In this document: piece after piece, positions 25,900 through 37,479 of the stretch
Numbering within the stretch: position 1 is the stretch's first letter
Layout of the letters: the number at the start of each line of letters is the position of its first letter
NCBI RefSeq assembly: GCF_905475395.1
Contig: NC_058338.1
Span: forward strand, 46,287,935 to 46,351,934
Length of the DNA stretch: 64,000 nt
Origin: Chrysoperla carnea
Taxonomy: Eukaryota; Arthropoda; Insecta; Neuroptera; Chrysopidae
Direction: 5' to 3'
Notes under the pieces: generated by a model
What the model was told of the DNA's origin: nothing
The model's input: only the letters and a program-made list of their open reading frames with translations
Database searches by the model: none
Program-made: the position numbers and the translations under genes

Positions 25900-26164
25900 G
25901 TTGTTTTAAAATTGTATTTAAGAAAGATGTAATTTGATATCAATTTAAAACGATTATTTTAAACCAGATACATAAAACAATCTTAAAATTTCAGTAACCA
26001 TAATATAGTTAGTTACCTATAAAACATATAAAACAATTTTATTTTCATTTTTTATTAATTGCACATAAAAAAATACAGATTCCTACTTACAATATTATTA
26101 TTCAAGTATAAGAGTATTCGTTTAGTACGACACTGCAGTAATCAGGGGAGTAATCAGAATTTAA
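25900..26164. other. Gene-free AT-rich stretch
   Basis: No recognised feature. Confidence 0.4.
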
Positions 26165-26319
26165 TTTTTTTTTTTTTTTAATTGTAACTCATGTGTCATT
26201 ATGATGTATAAGTTTTATTGTTGTACAGTTTCATTCAAATCCATTCGATAGTTTTTGCGTAAAAGCGTAACAAACAAACAAATATCCTTACTTTCACATT
26301 TATAATATAGGTACAGGGA
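26165..26319 (-). mobile_element. Helitron-like element H1, 5' fragment d
   Basis: The complement begins A|TCCCTGTACC, followed by the TTACTTTCACATTTATAA block and (GTTT)n. The 3' half is lost at a T17 run. Confidence 0.55.
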
Positions 26320-27026
26320 TATATCGGACTTGTTTATATGTATATAGTTCCTTTAGGACAGATTACTTGTATACTTAAAAAAAAATTCATAAAATTTATA
26401 ATATATTTCAAAAACTGTGAATTTTGAAGCTGTGAACCCGTGGATGCTTTTGAAAAGAATAAACTATTCTTTTCCTAACTATATCCAAATGGAATTGCGA
26501 AAAATTATATTCAATGCTGTTGATTACATTTTTACTCTTTGATATGGCTAAGAAAATACTAAAATCACAAAACAAAACCTGTATCACGTTTTTATGTCGA
26601 TTGGTTTACTAAAATAAATGAATTAGGTCCATGTCATACCAAATAAACTTGACTATAATTGAATTTAATTGGAATAAAATACCTCAGATGAAATAAAAAA
26701 ATTTATAAAAGAATACTTTTAATATAATTATATTATTTTTATTGACCACACACAGAAGCACACTATTCGACACATATTTTCCCAATTTTTACTGTGCAAA
26801 TAGAAACAGGAAGGTATTTACATTCCATTTATGAAAACTTCCTGTAAAGAAGCAGTTAACTGTACTATTTACATATGCGTTTTAGGTCTGAATAAAAAAA
26901 ATTTTAAATTTTATTGATTAAAATCATTAAAATCATGTTATTGGTCTTACTATGGAATCTATTATAGACCTAAAGTTGTCAAAAATTAAAACACGACCCA
27001 ATTTGTTGCATTCAAAGTATACAATA

Positions 27027-27467
27027 CTAGAGTGATATCCACCCGCTTTGCTGGGTTTAAAAGTAAAGATTGATAAAGATTGCTCTCGCTTGTCTCCTTT
27101 CTATAACACTCGAAATAATGGTAAGGATTGTTTTACACAGGTAAAATATATGTATGGTTTTCTATTTTTTAAAATGTATAACAGTAATTATTCATTGAGT
27201 ATATCAGAGAAGATAGCCTTGAAATATTTTATATTGACTATTTTTACAGAAATCTGTAATTTATGGTAATATCAAATTACATTAATTTTTCAATTTTTTT
27301 TTTTTTTTTTATTAATATATCTTTATAAATTATATCTCATGTGTTATTCTGATATATCAGCTATATTGCTGTACAGTTTCATTAAAAACGATTCGCTAGT
27401 TTTAGCGTGAAAGCGTAACAAACAAACAAACAAACATGCTTACTTTCGCATTTATAATATATAGAGA
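27027..27467 (-). mobile_element. Helitron-like element H1, copy c (441 bp)
   Basis: On the minus strand it begins A|TCTCTATATATTATAAATG and ends with an ACCCAGC/GCGGGT hairpin about 10 nt before CTCTAG|T. It is the same family as 22004-22445 and 61172-61651. A 73-codon frame inside is not a gene. Confidence 0.65.
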
Positions 27468-27469
27468 TA

Positions 27470-28775
27470 GAGATAAAGATTTGTAGCCATATGTTACTTT
27501 GCTATCCTTGATGTTTTTAGACTTTACCATGTAAAATACCTTTTTAAAGATAAAGAAGATGTGTTACTCGAATATACTCTAAAAGTCGGAGTGTTGGCAT
27601 CGGAAATTCAAGGCTATTTATAAAAAAGCAAAAAAAAGTTCAATGTTAGTCCCGGAGCATCACGCGAGTCCTCCAAGTTTTATGAAAACTTATGTACTCC
27701 TCATTTTATTTGACACAGAAAAGAACGAGACCGGTGTATCTTGGCATAACGTTAACCTTCCAGACTATTAATTGGTTAATTAATGCTAAAACAGAGTTAT
27801 TGATTACTGTTTAACGTCGTTATTGATTCGTATTGAATAATCTTACTAAGGTAAGAAACTTTTTGTGAATAATATCACTATGACAGTATACTGTATATAC
27901 TGTATTATGCCATACTGGATACTGTATTGAGGGAATAGTAGCCTTAGCAATAGTTATGGCGGACGAATCAATGCAGTATGGACGTTAGGCCGATACTGGT
28001 TGGTGATACGCACAATACTTCAGGTAGATAACCCTATTCAATGCTTGAATATTGCTCATACTAACATAGATACTATGGTATCTGTCTCTTTACCATACCA
28101 GCATTGTAGTAAACGCCATGCATTTCTTACCGTGTACTATTGTCGCTTTATTGTCTCAATACTCGCTATTCTAGTATAATATTGACATTTTATAAGTTAA
28201 GTCTAAAGTTTGTAACGACTAACAATATTGTAGAAATTTTATTAGCCACCTTTCTGCAAATTCGATTTCTTTCCATATTTATCTATCGTCCATTTGCCTT
28301 TCGTTTATGTGTGACTTGAAATATCATAGGAGCTAGTATAGAACTAAGATGTTTAAACAGTTAACTATATTGGATAGAATAACTCTCATTATGTTGTATT
28401 AAAATGAACTATTGCACTAATTTAATAAAGTTAACGTGATGTATAAAGAACTATGAAGGTTTAGTAATAAATGTATTGAAATAAATACATTCGTGTACCT
28501 ACAAACTACTACGCTTGTCAATTTGTTAAATACGTTTATTAAAACCATGTAACTGACTGAATAGATGACCTACAATTTTACAACAAAATAAACACTTTTA
28601 TATATTTTATATAAAGGATGTTTTTTAGAGGTTCACATCTTTGAGTTGGTAACACTCTATTGTTTGATTTGCCGATTTTGAAAGCAGACAATATTTATTT
28701 GAAAGTAATATAAAATCAATTAAGCGCGATAAAAACAAAGTATGCTAATTATAATTTATCCCAAATTACTATAAC
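27470..28775. other. Gene-free stretch with repeat-like blocks
   Basis: 27880-27960 has short TACTGTAT reiterations. 28040-28150 shares inverted blocks (ACCATACCAGCATTG, GCATTTCTTAC) with 60205-60260. 28185-28225 resembles the R1 start. No gene seen. Confidence 0.45.
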
Positions 28776-28777
28776 TC

Positions 28778-29118
28778 GATCATCTTAGTCAAAAATAGTG
28801 GTCAACCTCAGAATCTAACGTAATAAGCTGAATTTTTGTACAAGCCTTTATTTTAATAGTAAAATCAGTTTTTTGTGAATATCTCGTTAACATTTATTTG
28901 TAGAAATAGAACTTTTATTATAAATGTTAATACGATTAAAGGCAAAAGAAACGAAATATTCACAAAAAAAACTGATTTTCGCGACGTTTTACCTTGAATA
29001 TCTAAGCACGCATGACCATATGTGACTTTTGAAACAACATTTGTAGTATCAAAATAAAGGTTTGTACAAAATTTCACTTATTCCGTTAGATTCCGAGGTG
29101 AAATCCTAAGATGATTAG
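28778..29118. mobile_element. Foldback/MITE-like inverted repeat
   Basis: 28778-28890 and 28950-29118 match inverted: CATCTTAG at both ends, GAATCTAACG, TTGTACAA, CCTTTATTTT and AAAATCAGTTTTTT with complements. The right arm has an insertion. No coding content. Confidence 0.7.
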
Positions 29119-29119
29119 A

Positions 29120-31375
29120 GTACTACACTTATTACTTATGTGAATGAATCAAATTTGCATTGAAGAACCGTCGGAATAAATACTAAATAATTGCTACATC
29201 ATCATTTTTTCCTTTAATGTAAGCATCTACGTGTAGATGCAGATATTTATATTCCTACAATATCTCAAATATTCATTCTCAAATCAAAACGCATAATAGA
29301 TTTGGCTACTATTTAAGTTGCTATTTTGGCTGCTATTTGGAAAATTGATGAAGATAAGTTTAGTAGTGAATATAAATGAAATTTACTTCTACATTTTGAC
29401 GATTTGTTTAATCAGCCGTATATTTAATGAAAACTCAATGACAACGTTAATAAATAGCAGTAAATTATACAACTATCCAATGGGTTCACAAATGATTTTA
29501 TTTTGACAATTACATCCCATTTTTTGAAGACAATCCTCCTGATGGCAAACAATAACATAAATGTTGAACAGACCAGGCTAAGTTAATACTCAAGGCGCTA
29601 TAACCGCTAGCTAAGTTGACACTCAGAACAAAACATACTAAAAACTGCTGTATTTATGGATAACTTGTAAGGATGATTAACCTGGCCATTCAAGTCAACA
29701 TGCTGCATTCTGATTTGATATGTATTAATGGGAAAAATGAATTTCCGGATGGTGTTTCCGGAAGGCTAATTTAATCGGAATCGTTCTTCACTGGTTTCAT
29801 AAAAAATATATTCAGTAATTAAAAAATTATTAACTTTTTATTAGTTAATTTAGGAATGGTCAAATGGTGTAAGAGCAGATAAATGTATTAAACGAATACA
29901 GTATGTTCCCGAAAGTCCTTAACCATACTTAAATGAGAACTTTCTTCTAAAGTAAGTCACATATCGAAAAACTTTATGAGCAACTTTAATTTTGACCAGC
30001 GTTTTTGGCGACAGTTAGAAGATCAATTTAAACTAGAAATATTTCCCTTATAAAAAACTAAAATTTTTTTGTTTGAAACTTATAATCCATCCATGAAAAT
30101 ACGTTGTAATATTGAAACTTTCTTTGATCATGAGACAGGGTTTAAAGGGTGCAGTTTTAATGTGCATCCGTTAGGGCATTTTTTCTAACACTTCCCTGAA
30201 ACCATAAATTGAAAACCAATATACATTTAATAGTTTTTTTAGATTTTTATACTTAATTCCTGCCGAAAAATTGTTCGTCTTTATTATAAGGAACAATTTT
30301 CTTATTTAAAGTGGTTTTCTATGTCTAACCTACAACGAAAATGAATTGACCTTTAACTGATCTTGAAGCCCAAGGTACAATTCAAAGTACCTATGAGATA
30401 AATATCCGTCGAAATTAATATGACAATTGATCAGAATGATCAGCTAATTGGTGTTAATAATCGCTAATCCAAAGACTGTTTCAAGTTGAAAATTTTAACT
30501 TTTATTTGGCAAGCTGCTTTAATACAGAAAACAAGTTCGACCCTTGTGAAAATCTTTAGTGCGGTGTACTTTGCAGAAATAATTAACAATTGAGTCCTTT
30601 TTTTTTTATTTTTAGACAATTTTATTACAGATATCTAGAAAATCTCGGGAAATCGAACGTCAAACAGATCTTTATTTATTTTTGAACTCTACGTGCTTAC
30701 TACAACAAAGCTCCAAATTTTGAGGGGGGAGTTGTTAAATTTGTACTGGCCCGATTACAATAGCTAAAGTTAAAAGCGGAAAACCAAAAGAACCTAAATA
30801 GGAGTCATAAAAGTTTGGGAGTGTCATTGTGGTTTCATCCATAGTCGCGGCAACACGAAATTGGTAATCTCTTAATAAAATATATATATTTATTTAACTA
30901 CTTAATTTATGTTAGTTCGAAAAAATTAAAAATTAAAAATAAAAAAAAACTTAAACAAATATTAAAACTTACAATATTAAAGGAAATCAAAATTAAAACT
31001 CAATAAAAAACATATTCCAAAACGAAAAAATAACACAAAACACCAAAAAAACACTACAGAAAAACGAAACACAAAAAATTAAAAAACCAAAAAACGCAAA
31101 AAGCACAGAAAAAAAATTTTAACTTTAAAAAAAAAAAAGAAAATAACTTCACTAAAAACACAAAACAAATATGACACTAAAAAATAAAAACAATTAAAAA
31201 ACACAACAATTATAAAATAATCAAAACACTGATAATTAACTATTTGAATATTAAGTAATACATGCCCAGATAACAAACATAATATACTTAAGTATCATGG
31301 AATATGCGTAATACAAAAATATCAAATATATGTTACTTTATTAAAAAACCGCGTGTTGATTGAAAAAAAATTAAA
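29120..31375. other. Gene-free stretch
   Basis: A perfect short palindrome, GCATCTAC/GTAGATGC, lies at 29223-29240. 30900-31260 is extremely A-rich. Small frames here are not supported. Confidence 0.45.
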
Positions 31376-31379
31376 TATT

Positions 31380-31800
31380 GTCATGCAGTATAGATTGATA
31401 TAGGGTACCACCAGTCAGTCGTAAGATAAACAAAAATACCATACAACGAAATTATTGGTAAGACAGTGATCGAACGCGCGTGAATGTTATTACCTCGTGG
31501 GTAATCATTGAGAGCGTACAAGTAGAGTACCTTAAAAATAATAATAATATTAATCCGCGATTTTAAGAGTTGTAAGAGTGTGGACACCGCGCGCAACAGA
31601 TATGTTATGAATTGGATGGAGATTTTTAATATTTTATAGTAGTAAGTAGGTACTCTTTGCAAAGAGATGATGAACACAGAACAGAAACAACACAGTTCTG
31701 CAAGGCCACAAATAGTAACAACAACTTTGTGTTTATACACACATCGCGATGTGTAGTGACTGACGCGCCGTGGACGGACAAGCACTAATAATACGAAGGT
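31380..31800. other. CpG-richer island, possible promoter or noncoding exon
   Basis: In AT-rich surroundings this segment has CGAACGCGCG, CACCGCGCGC, CATCGCGATG and GACGCGCCG, plus a TCAGTC initiator-like site near 31415. A 134-codon minus-strand frame crosses it but encodes no known domain. It may mark a transcription start of a gene not otherwise seen. Confidence 0.3.
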
Positions 31801-32499
31801 AATTCGCTACATAACAGCGTAACATGCCGCGTGATATCAAACAATAATATTATTAATAATAGTAGTAAGGAACAGTGCAAGACATATATAAGCTCGATAC
31901 TTGATTACAGCAAAGCAATATGATGTGTACATGAGCGCTTAAAGACCTCCTAGCAAATATTTGTGCGGCTTGATTTTCTGAGCCTTGACGAAAGAATAAA
32001 GAATGGGCCATCATTGGGTAGTCCAATCTTAATATTCAAATCTTTGCCTCAACCAAGGCTAATATCACAATTCTCGGTTCTCCTTTGATTGTGTATCAGA
32101 CGCTGGAAGGTCCTTCGAATTTCTACAAATAAATGGAAGTCACTTGAGAATTGATTGAATTTAAATCACGCAAATTTGTATACAAGATTAAAATGGACAA
32201 GTCAAACTTGACCTGTGTACTAAAGACTTGTTTTTACAAACTCTGGATTGTTTTTTGGGAGGTTCAAGTTTTATCATTGTCGCATTCTTTTCTTTAATTA
32301 CAGGTATTACGAATGTCATAAGGTTCAAAGAAGTTTTTTCAGTCATTGTAAGGAAATTATGCCAAACACGAGAAAACTGTAGTTTGTGCAAGCTTACTTA
32401 TCTTGTGGTGTTGACGGGAAATTTAGCATACTTGTACAAAAAGATTGATCAAGTTTCACCATCAACTATATTGTCCATTTTCCTTAGTGCAATACTTAC
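31801..32499. other. Gene-free stretch with unsupported frames
   Basis: Frames of 67-98 codons overlap on both strands at 32188-32524. They are hydrophobic, unlike known proteins, and lie just upstream of a retroelement tail, so they are probably decayed repeat. Confidence 0.4.
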
Positions 32500-32995
32500 C
32501 CAGCTTGCTTGTACTTTGTGCTGAGTGTAGATCATATTATTATGGAAGCTATGGAAGCTTTTACAAAATGGTACAAGCATGCTTGTTCAAAATACATGAA
32601 CGTGTTTTACCGGCTTAAGCGAAATAAAAAAATTGAATAACCAATAACTGTGAACTACCCACTTTGGTGGGCAATATTCCCACTTTCTCGCTCCACCTTT
32701 CCACTCTTCAAAGATTAAAAATAGATCAAAACAATCCTTGAAACTGCTTGTATATCTTGTCAATATTTGAACATATTGATGCACAACTTTTTAACTTTTT
32801 CAAGCACATCCCTTTAAACCCCTATTTCAACCCTTTACTCTACTATATTATGCATGTTTTATACATAAAAACCTTCCTCTTGAAATCACTATATATTAGA
32901 AAAAACCACATCAAAACCCGTTGCGTAGTTTTAAAGATCTAAACATACATATAGACATGGTAGGTACAGATAGCGAGAAGCGCCTTTTTTTCATA
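32500..32995 (+). mobile_element. RTE-like non-LTR retrotransposon 3' tail
   Basis: AAAACCTTCCTCTTGAAATC, then CATCAAAACCCGTTGCGTAG, TTTTAAAGATCTAAACATAC and GCGAGAAGCGCC are in the order known from the 3' untranslated end of RTE-type elements in many animals. No reverse transcriptase is present. The left boundary is a guess. Confidence 0.5.
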
Positions 32996-32999
32996 TTGA

Positions 33000-34211
33000 T
33001 TGTGCCAGCAAGATACTTGAATTAACGTTTGTCCTGTAACAAATTCGATGGTTGGTATGTCGTTTGTTAAGGACAATAGATCAATCACTTTTTCTAACTT
33101 TTAAAAAAATTATCTGAAGAAATGATTCAGACACTAGCTGTTATAATTAAAATTTCACTCAATCGATGAATTTACGCTAGCAAACTTTTTCGCCTTAATT
33201 AGCTTTTACAGATAAATAAGTCCAGGTATCACAGAAACGAAAGTATTCACGAAGATGACTACTACTACTTTTTCAACTAGTTGAAAATTGCTTATGAAAA
33301 AGTGGCTTGTGCTGTAGACATTTTTATAGACTTTTACTGTATTAGTGATAGGGGTAAAATAATACCACGCGTAAAATATTACATACAGTACTCGCATCAT
33401 CTGTACTAATTGCACACTTGAAATTTTTATGATATATTGTTTTCATGTCAATAAAATTATGATTTTAAAAACTTTAATTATAAAGACATGTTTAATTAAC
33501 AGTTGATTTCAGACATAGTCGTGCAAAGTCGTCTACATTTTTATGCACAACCCGCAAAAACTACAGTTTTCTATCGAAATAGCAAAATGATAGCATTAAG
33601 TGTCGTATATCCCTACTATAGTGATATTGTCGGGCAATATGACCACTTCATAACATTAATAATTAGTAAACAATGAAATATTTTGTCCGAAGTCCGACAA
33701 AAATACTGCACAGAAGAGCTTGTCTACAACCTCGAACATGCCGTACTTAAATATTTTTGTCTTTCAACACATACGTAGTTCGTTTTTGCTGAAGTGTTAA
33801 AAAAGTCGTAGAGAGAAGTTTGGTAAGCTCGCTAAAAGAAAGCCACTCACGAAATTTGAAGTATGTGTTAATCAATTTACAAAGCATCCTTTCTGCGACA
33901 CGATCTAGGTAAAAAGTGGCAATTAAAAAATGTATTCTATTTTTTCAACATTTTTCAATTACCAGAGGTCGAACATCAAACAAATGTACACTCAGACGTG
34001 TGTCACTTCTTAGCCTTAGGTACACGCTTTCTTTCCATAGAATCAGTCCCTCATAGCCATGACAACAAATATTAAAAAACAGTATTTAAAATAATTTTGG
34101 AACTTAACAGGCGAAATTTTTGTAAAATAATTAAAAAATAAATTTAATAAAAATTAAAAAAAATTTTAAAATTTTTAAATAATAGATAAATAGAAATTGG
34201 CATTAACTAAA
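33000..34211. other. Gene-free stretch upstream of the secreted orphan
   Basis: 33610-33710 shares a TTTTGTCCGAAGTCCGACA-type block with 41040-41150. 34080-34200 is almost pure A/T. No clear promoter motif. Confidence 0.4.
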
Positions 34212-34595
34212 ATGGGCTTAAAATTAATTTGTGTTGTATATGTTCTATTTATAACTAATGTACACACATGGGAATATAATAATATAAAACCACGAACTTC
34301 GTTATCACAATTCAGGAGATATAATTTAAATAATCCGATACACAAGGATCATTCTAAAAATGAAGAGTTCGAAGAAATAGCAAGAGCAATTGGTAAACCT
34401 GTTAGAGGACTCAAAGAAGGTCTTGACGACATGTTTAAGAGAGCCAAAAACAAGAGTTTCGAGGAATCAATAATAGCCTTTACAAGTGATTATCCTATGC
34501 CTCCTGAAATTCTTAAAAGACTTATTGAATTGAAAACTGGTAAAACTTATGAAGGTGATGGCATGATTTCTTTCACGCTGCCTGCTCGCCTCTGA
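34212..34595 (+). CDS. Small secreted protein, orphan, single exon (127 aa)
   Basis: I do not recognise this protein. The ATG at 34212 opens 127 codons to TGA; it is preferred over the in-frame TTG 15 bases upstream because it starts directly with a hydrophobic core (MGLKLICVVYVLFITNV). That core looks like a signal peptide, with cleavage likely near residues 18-20. The mature part is about 108 aa, hydrophilic and without cysteine. It has a dibasic site (R35-R36), a predicted amphipathic, charged middle (residues 50-85), one N-glycosylation sequon (N80) and a Pro-rich turn YPMPPE before LKRLIELKTGK. Codon usage is balanced, unlike the AT-repeat noise around it, and no frame break occurs. Upstream DNA is a run of A/T homopolymer. 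It could be a secreted lineage-specific factor (saliva, haemolymph or cuticle); the sequence does not say which. A gene is likely, its function unknown. Confidence 0.6.
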   Translation: MGLKLICVVYVLFITNVHTWEYNNIKPRTSLSQFRRYNLNNPIHKDHSKNEEFEEIARAIGKPVRGLKEGLDDMFKRAKNKSFEESIIAFTSDYPMPPEILKRLIELKTGKTYEGDGMISFTLPARL

Positions 34596-35165
34596 TTAGT
34601 TTTTTCATTATTATCAATATTCTGCTTTCAAGCTGATAATGAATGAATGCAAAAATTATTGGATATCTTTACGTTTTGATAAATCTATCATCACATGATT
34701 TTACCTGTGTGACTGTTAAATATATTATTCATTTAATTTCCCTCTATCTGTAGTCAGCCTTTACGCAATATATATAAACAAAATTGGTAGCGCAGGAGCT
34801 GCGTTAGCTAAGCGAATTTCCTCAGAGTTTAAAAAATAACACATTTTTCTTAAAATCAAATATTGCATTTTTAATTTTTCAATAATTTTTATTTTGAGAA
34901 GCCACTTTTAAAGCCACTAGAGAAATTGTTTGCTTAAAACTGAACAAGATATACAAAAAATATTTTTGATTTTGAAAAATTCGGAAATTCCCTAAAATGA
35001 AATGTAATTTGACCATCATAAAATGTTTATTTTTTTTAATTTTAACTAAAACAATTCGCTAGTATTACCTACACAGCTTCTTAGTAACGATGAAATGATA
35101 TTTAAACCTTCAAAAAGTAAAGATATCATATTTTACTATGTAAACAACAGATATTAGCAAACGAA

Positions 35166-35540
35166 ATGATCGTTAAAATATTTCAACTAAATTTATATTT
35201 TGTTTTATTCCTAGCAGACGTGAGCACACGGTGGCGAAACATGAAAATATTCAGAACTGAAGATGGATTTGCAAAGACCCCTAATACAGATGCTACTTCT
35301 ACTATTTCTACTACAGCCGCTTCTTCTACTAGTTCTGATACTACTACTGCTACAGCTGCTACTTCAACAAACGAATCAAGCCATGCGTTTACTGAAACTG
35401 CTGATCTAGTTTTTGAAAACAGGGATAAAAACAATCCAGATGGCACAACTAATTCAACATCAAGAATTACACGATTTAGTACAGCAATCATCTATGGATT
35501 AATCTGGTGCTTTTTTGGATTTTTACTCACAAGGATGTAA
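35166..35540 (+). CDS. Ser/Thr-rich mucin-like small surface protein candidate (124 aa)
   Basis: I do not recognise this protein. The ATG at 35166 opens 124 codons to TAA. The N-terminus (MIVKIFQLNLYFVLFLADVS) resembles a signal peptide. Residues 41-72 are almost only Ser, Thr and Ala, encoded by an ACT/GCT-like triplet repeat and suitable for O-glycosylation. N-glycosylation sequons occur at N69 and N96. Residues about 105-122 are hydrophobic and close to the C-terminus, so the protein may be GPI-anchored or have a single membrane span. It lies 570 bp downstream of the 127-aa secreted candidate, on the same strand. Caution: the pyrimidine tract followed by AG around 35195-35216 resembles a 3' splice site. 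The true gene might therefore start in an upstream exon and use only the part from about 35217. The triplet repeat could also keep a frame open by chance. Confidence 0.45.
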   Translation: MIVKIFQLNLYFVLFLADVSTRWRNMKIFRTEDGFAKTPNTDATSTISTTAASSTSSDTTTATAATSTNESSHAFTETADLVFENRDKNNPDGTTNSTSRITRFSTAIIYGLIWCFFGFLLTRM

Positions 35541-36960
35541 TATTGGAAGAAATTTGTTTAGTATATTCAATGCGATACAAAGCACTTAACGACCATCGAA
35601 TGAGAAATGAGACTAGAAGATGGTATTGTGTTTCTTATTGGTTGATTGTTGATGTACATTGAATCTGCAAAAGAAAAGTCCAATTTTGTATTTTAAATTA
35701 TTGGTGTTCCCAGCATTTGTTTGTGTGTGCCTGCATTTAATTTTATTCAATAATTTATAGCTAAGTCCTCTTTCAAATAGAGCTCGATTTTCTCGCAAGA
35801 CTATATCGCGTCCTACCTCTGCCAATGATTGTATCGCTACGGCAGGTCTAACTGTTCGAATAGAAGATCGAGCTGTATTTTAGTTAGGCCTATAAGTCAG
35901 TCCTATTTTCTTACGACACTAATACTTAGAGAAATATTAAGGTGATTTTTTAGCAAAGACACAAAATTTCTCTGTAAATATTAGTAAAATGAAAAACTGA
36001 ATTGTAAAAAATAAATTTTTATACAATAACACCGCAGACTATTTTTTTTAATTTGAATATTTGTGACGAAGAGATTAAAATTTTCTCGATTGTACACGTG
36101 AAGAGTACATGCGAAGGAGGCAAAAACACAAAATTTCAGATCACTTTTTACAAATTTCGTGACCTTTATTAAGTCGAATTTTGTAATTATTGTCAAAACG
36201 AAGGGACAAACGCGTTCGTCAAACATTTTTATCGAAATCAACCTTCGGTTGGTCTTTAATAAAATGTTTGATAAACGTGTTTGATGAAAGTGTTTGGCAA
36301 GCGGGTTTTTAAAACATTATTATCGTTACAAATAAATTAAAAAAATAACAACGCAATATTAAATTATTATTTAATACTTATTGTATTGTTACTCACTGAA
36401 AGACTGGATTAGACTATCGGCAGAAAATGTTTCCACCAGGGTTCACTTCCGAACTTACTGAAAACGTGCGTAAGCCAAAAATTGAATTTCCAGACACCAT
36501 TTTGAATGTTTACTTTTTTTATATAAGATTCGAATTCAAATTGTCTATAACATTATCTTATTACACAGTCTATACAGGGTATTTCAACAATTATCTGTCA
36601 ATTGTTATTAACATATTTTCCTTGTTTTATATAACTAATTTAAAAGTGATTAGTAAAGTCAAAAGTGACGAATTAAAATAAAAAGATGTCTGCATAAACA
36701 TTGGAGCAAGTCTGTTCAGTTTAATCAGGCAAAGTTGATTTTAGTATTTCCAGTCAACTGTAACTACTTCTTTCAGTAAAAGTTGATTTTCCCTAGGTAT
36801 AGTCTTCTATGTTCTTTACTTTTAGCTTTTACTTAACTATAACATTATATATACTAACACGACGTAAGGTAGGTATTTAATATTATATGCAGTGTTAATG
36901 AAACAATTCATTAGCATAAAAAGTGCAATGATTATATGTATCCTACTATGATATATGATA
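35541..36960. other. Gene-free stretch with an R1 tail fragment
   Basis: 36565-36615 (TCTATACAGGGTATTTCAAC) matches the R1 pre-tail and tail. Otherwise nothing is recognised. Confidence 0.5.
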
Positions 36961-36965
36961 TTATA

Positions 36966-37280
36966 CAGAATGTTCGATTTACATCTAGGCATAAAAATAT
37001 CATGAATATGACAGAGTACATGCGTTAAGCAATGCATTTAAGTAAGAGGTATTATAGGTGTTATATGAAATTGCAAAAGTGATTTGTATCGTTGCTGATC
37101 TGTTGTAGTTCATCTATTCAACTAAGAAACTGCCACTCTCCAAGCGTCTTACAACTATCTCAACGCATATCGAAGCTTCAACACACGTATATAATACCTG
37201 TCACTTAAGTGCATTGCTTAAGGCATGTATTCTGTCATACTCGTGATATTTATATGCCTAGATGTAAATCGAACATTCTG
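36966..37280. mobile_element. Tc1/mariner-type MITE, 315 bp
   Basis: Perfect terminal inverted repeats CAGAATGTTCGATTTACATC at both ends continue inward (GCATA, TATCA, GCAATGCA) for about 95 bp, flanked by TA on each side (36964-36965, 37281-37282). No transposase. Confidence 0.85.
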
Positions 37281-37295
37281 TATACACTATATATA

Positions 37296-37475
37296 TAGTG
37301 TGTCGCATTTAAGATATGAATATTTTCGTTATTTATAGGAATATCGATTTAAAATTTTGCTTAGTCATACAGAGTAATGGGTCACATTTTTTAAGATACT
37401 TAACTGAAATTTGAACATTAAACTCAGCCTACTACAAATTGACAAATATATCCGATTCTTAATATTTTGCCTAGC
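37296..37475. repeat. Solo arm of the 11.2-11.9 kb foldback family
   Basis: AGTGTGTCGCATTTAAGATA, TATTTTCGTTATTTATAGG, ATACAGAGTAATGGG and AAGATACTTAACTGAAAT match the outer half of the foldback arms. It abuts the MITE end. Confidence 0.65.
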
Positions 37476-37479
37476 GTCA

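Noticed and set aside
29223-29240. Perfect palindrome GCATCTAC/GTAGATGC
   Set aside because: Too short and isolated to be more than chance.
31381-31785. 134-codon minus-strand frame, longest in the left half
   Set aside because: No family resemblance or signal; it crosses a CpG island followed by repeat-like trinucleotides. Kept only as an island.
32228-32524. 98-codon hydrophobic plus-strand frame
   Set aside because: It overlaps a minus-strand frame of similar length and precedes a retroelement tail; no conserved motif.
35183-35491. 102-codon minus-strand frame
   Set aside because: Shadow of the Ser/Thr triplet repeat of the plus-strand gene (reads as Val/Ala/Glu).
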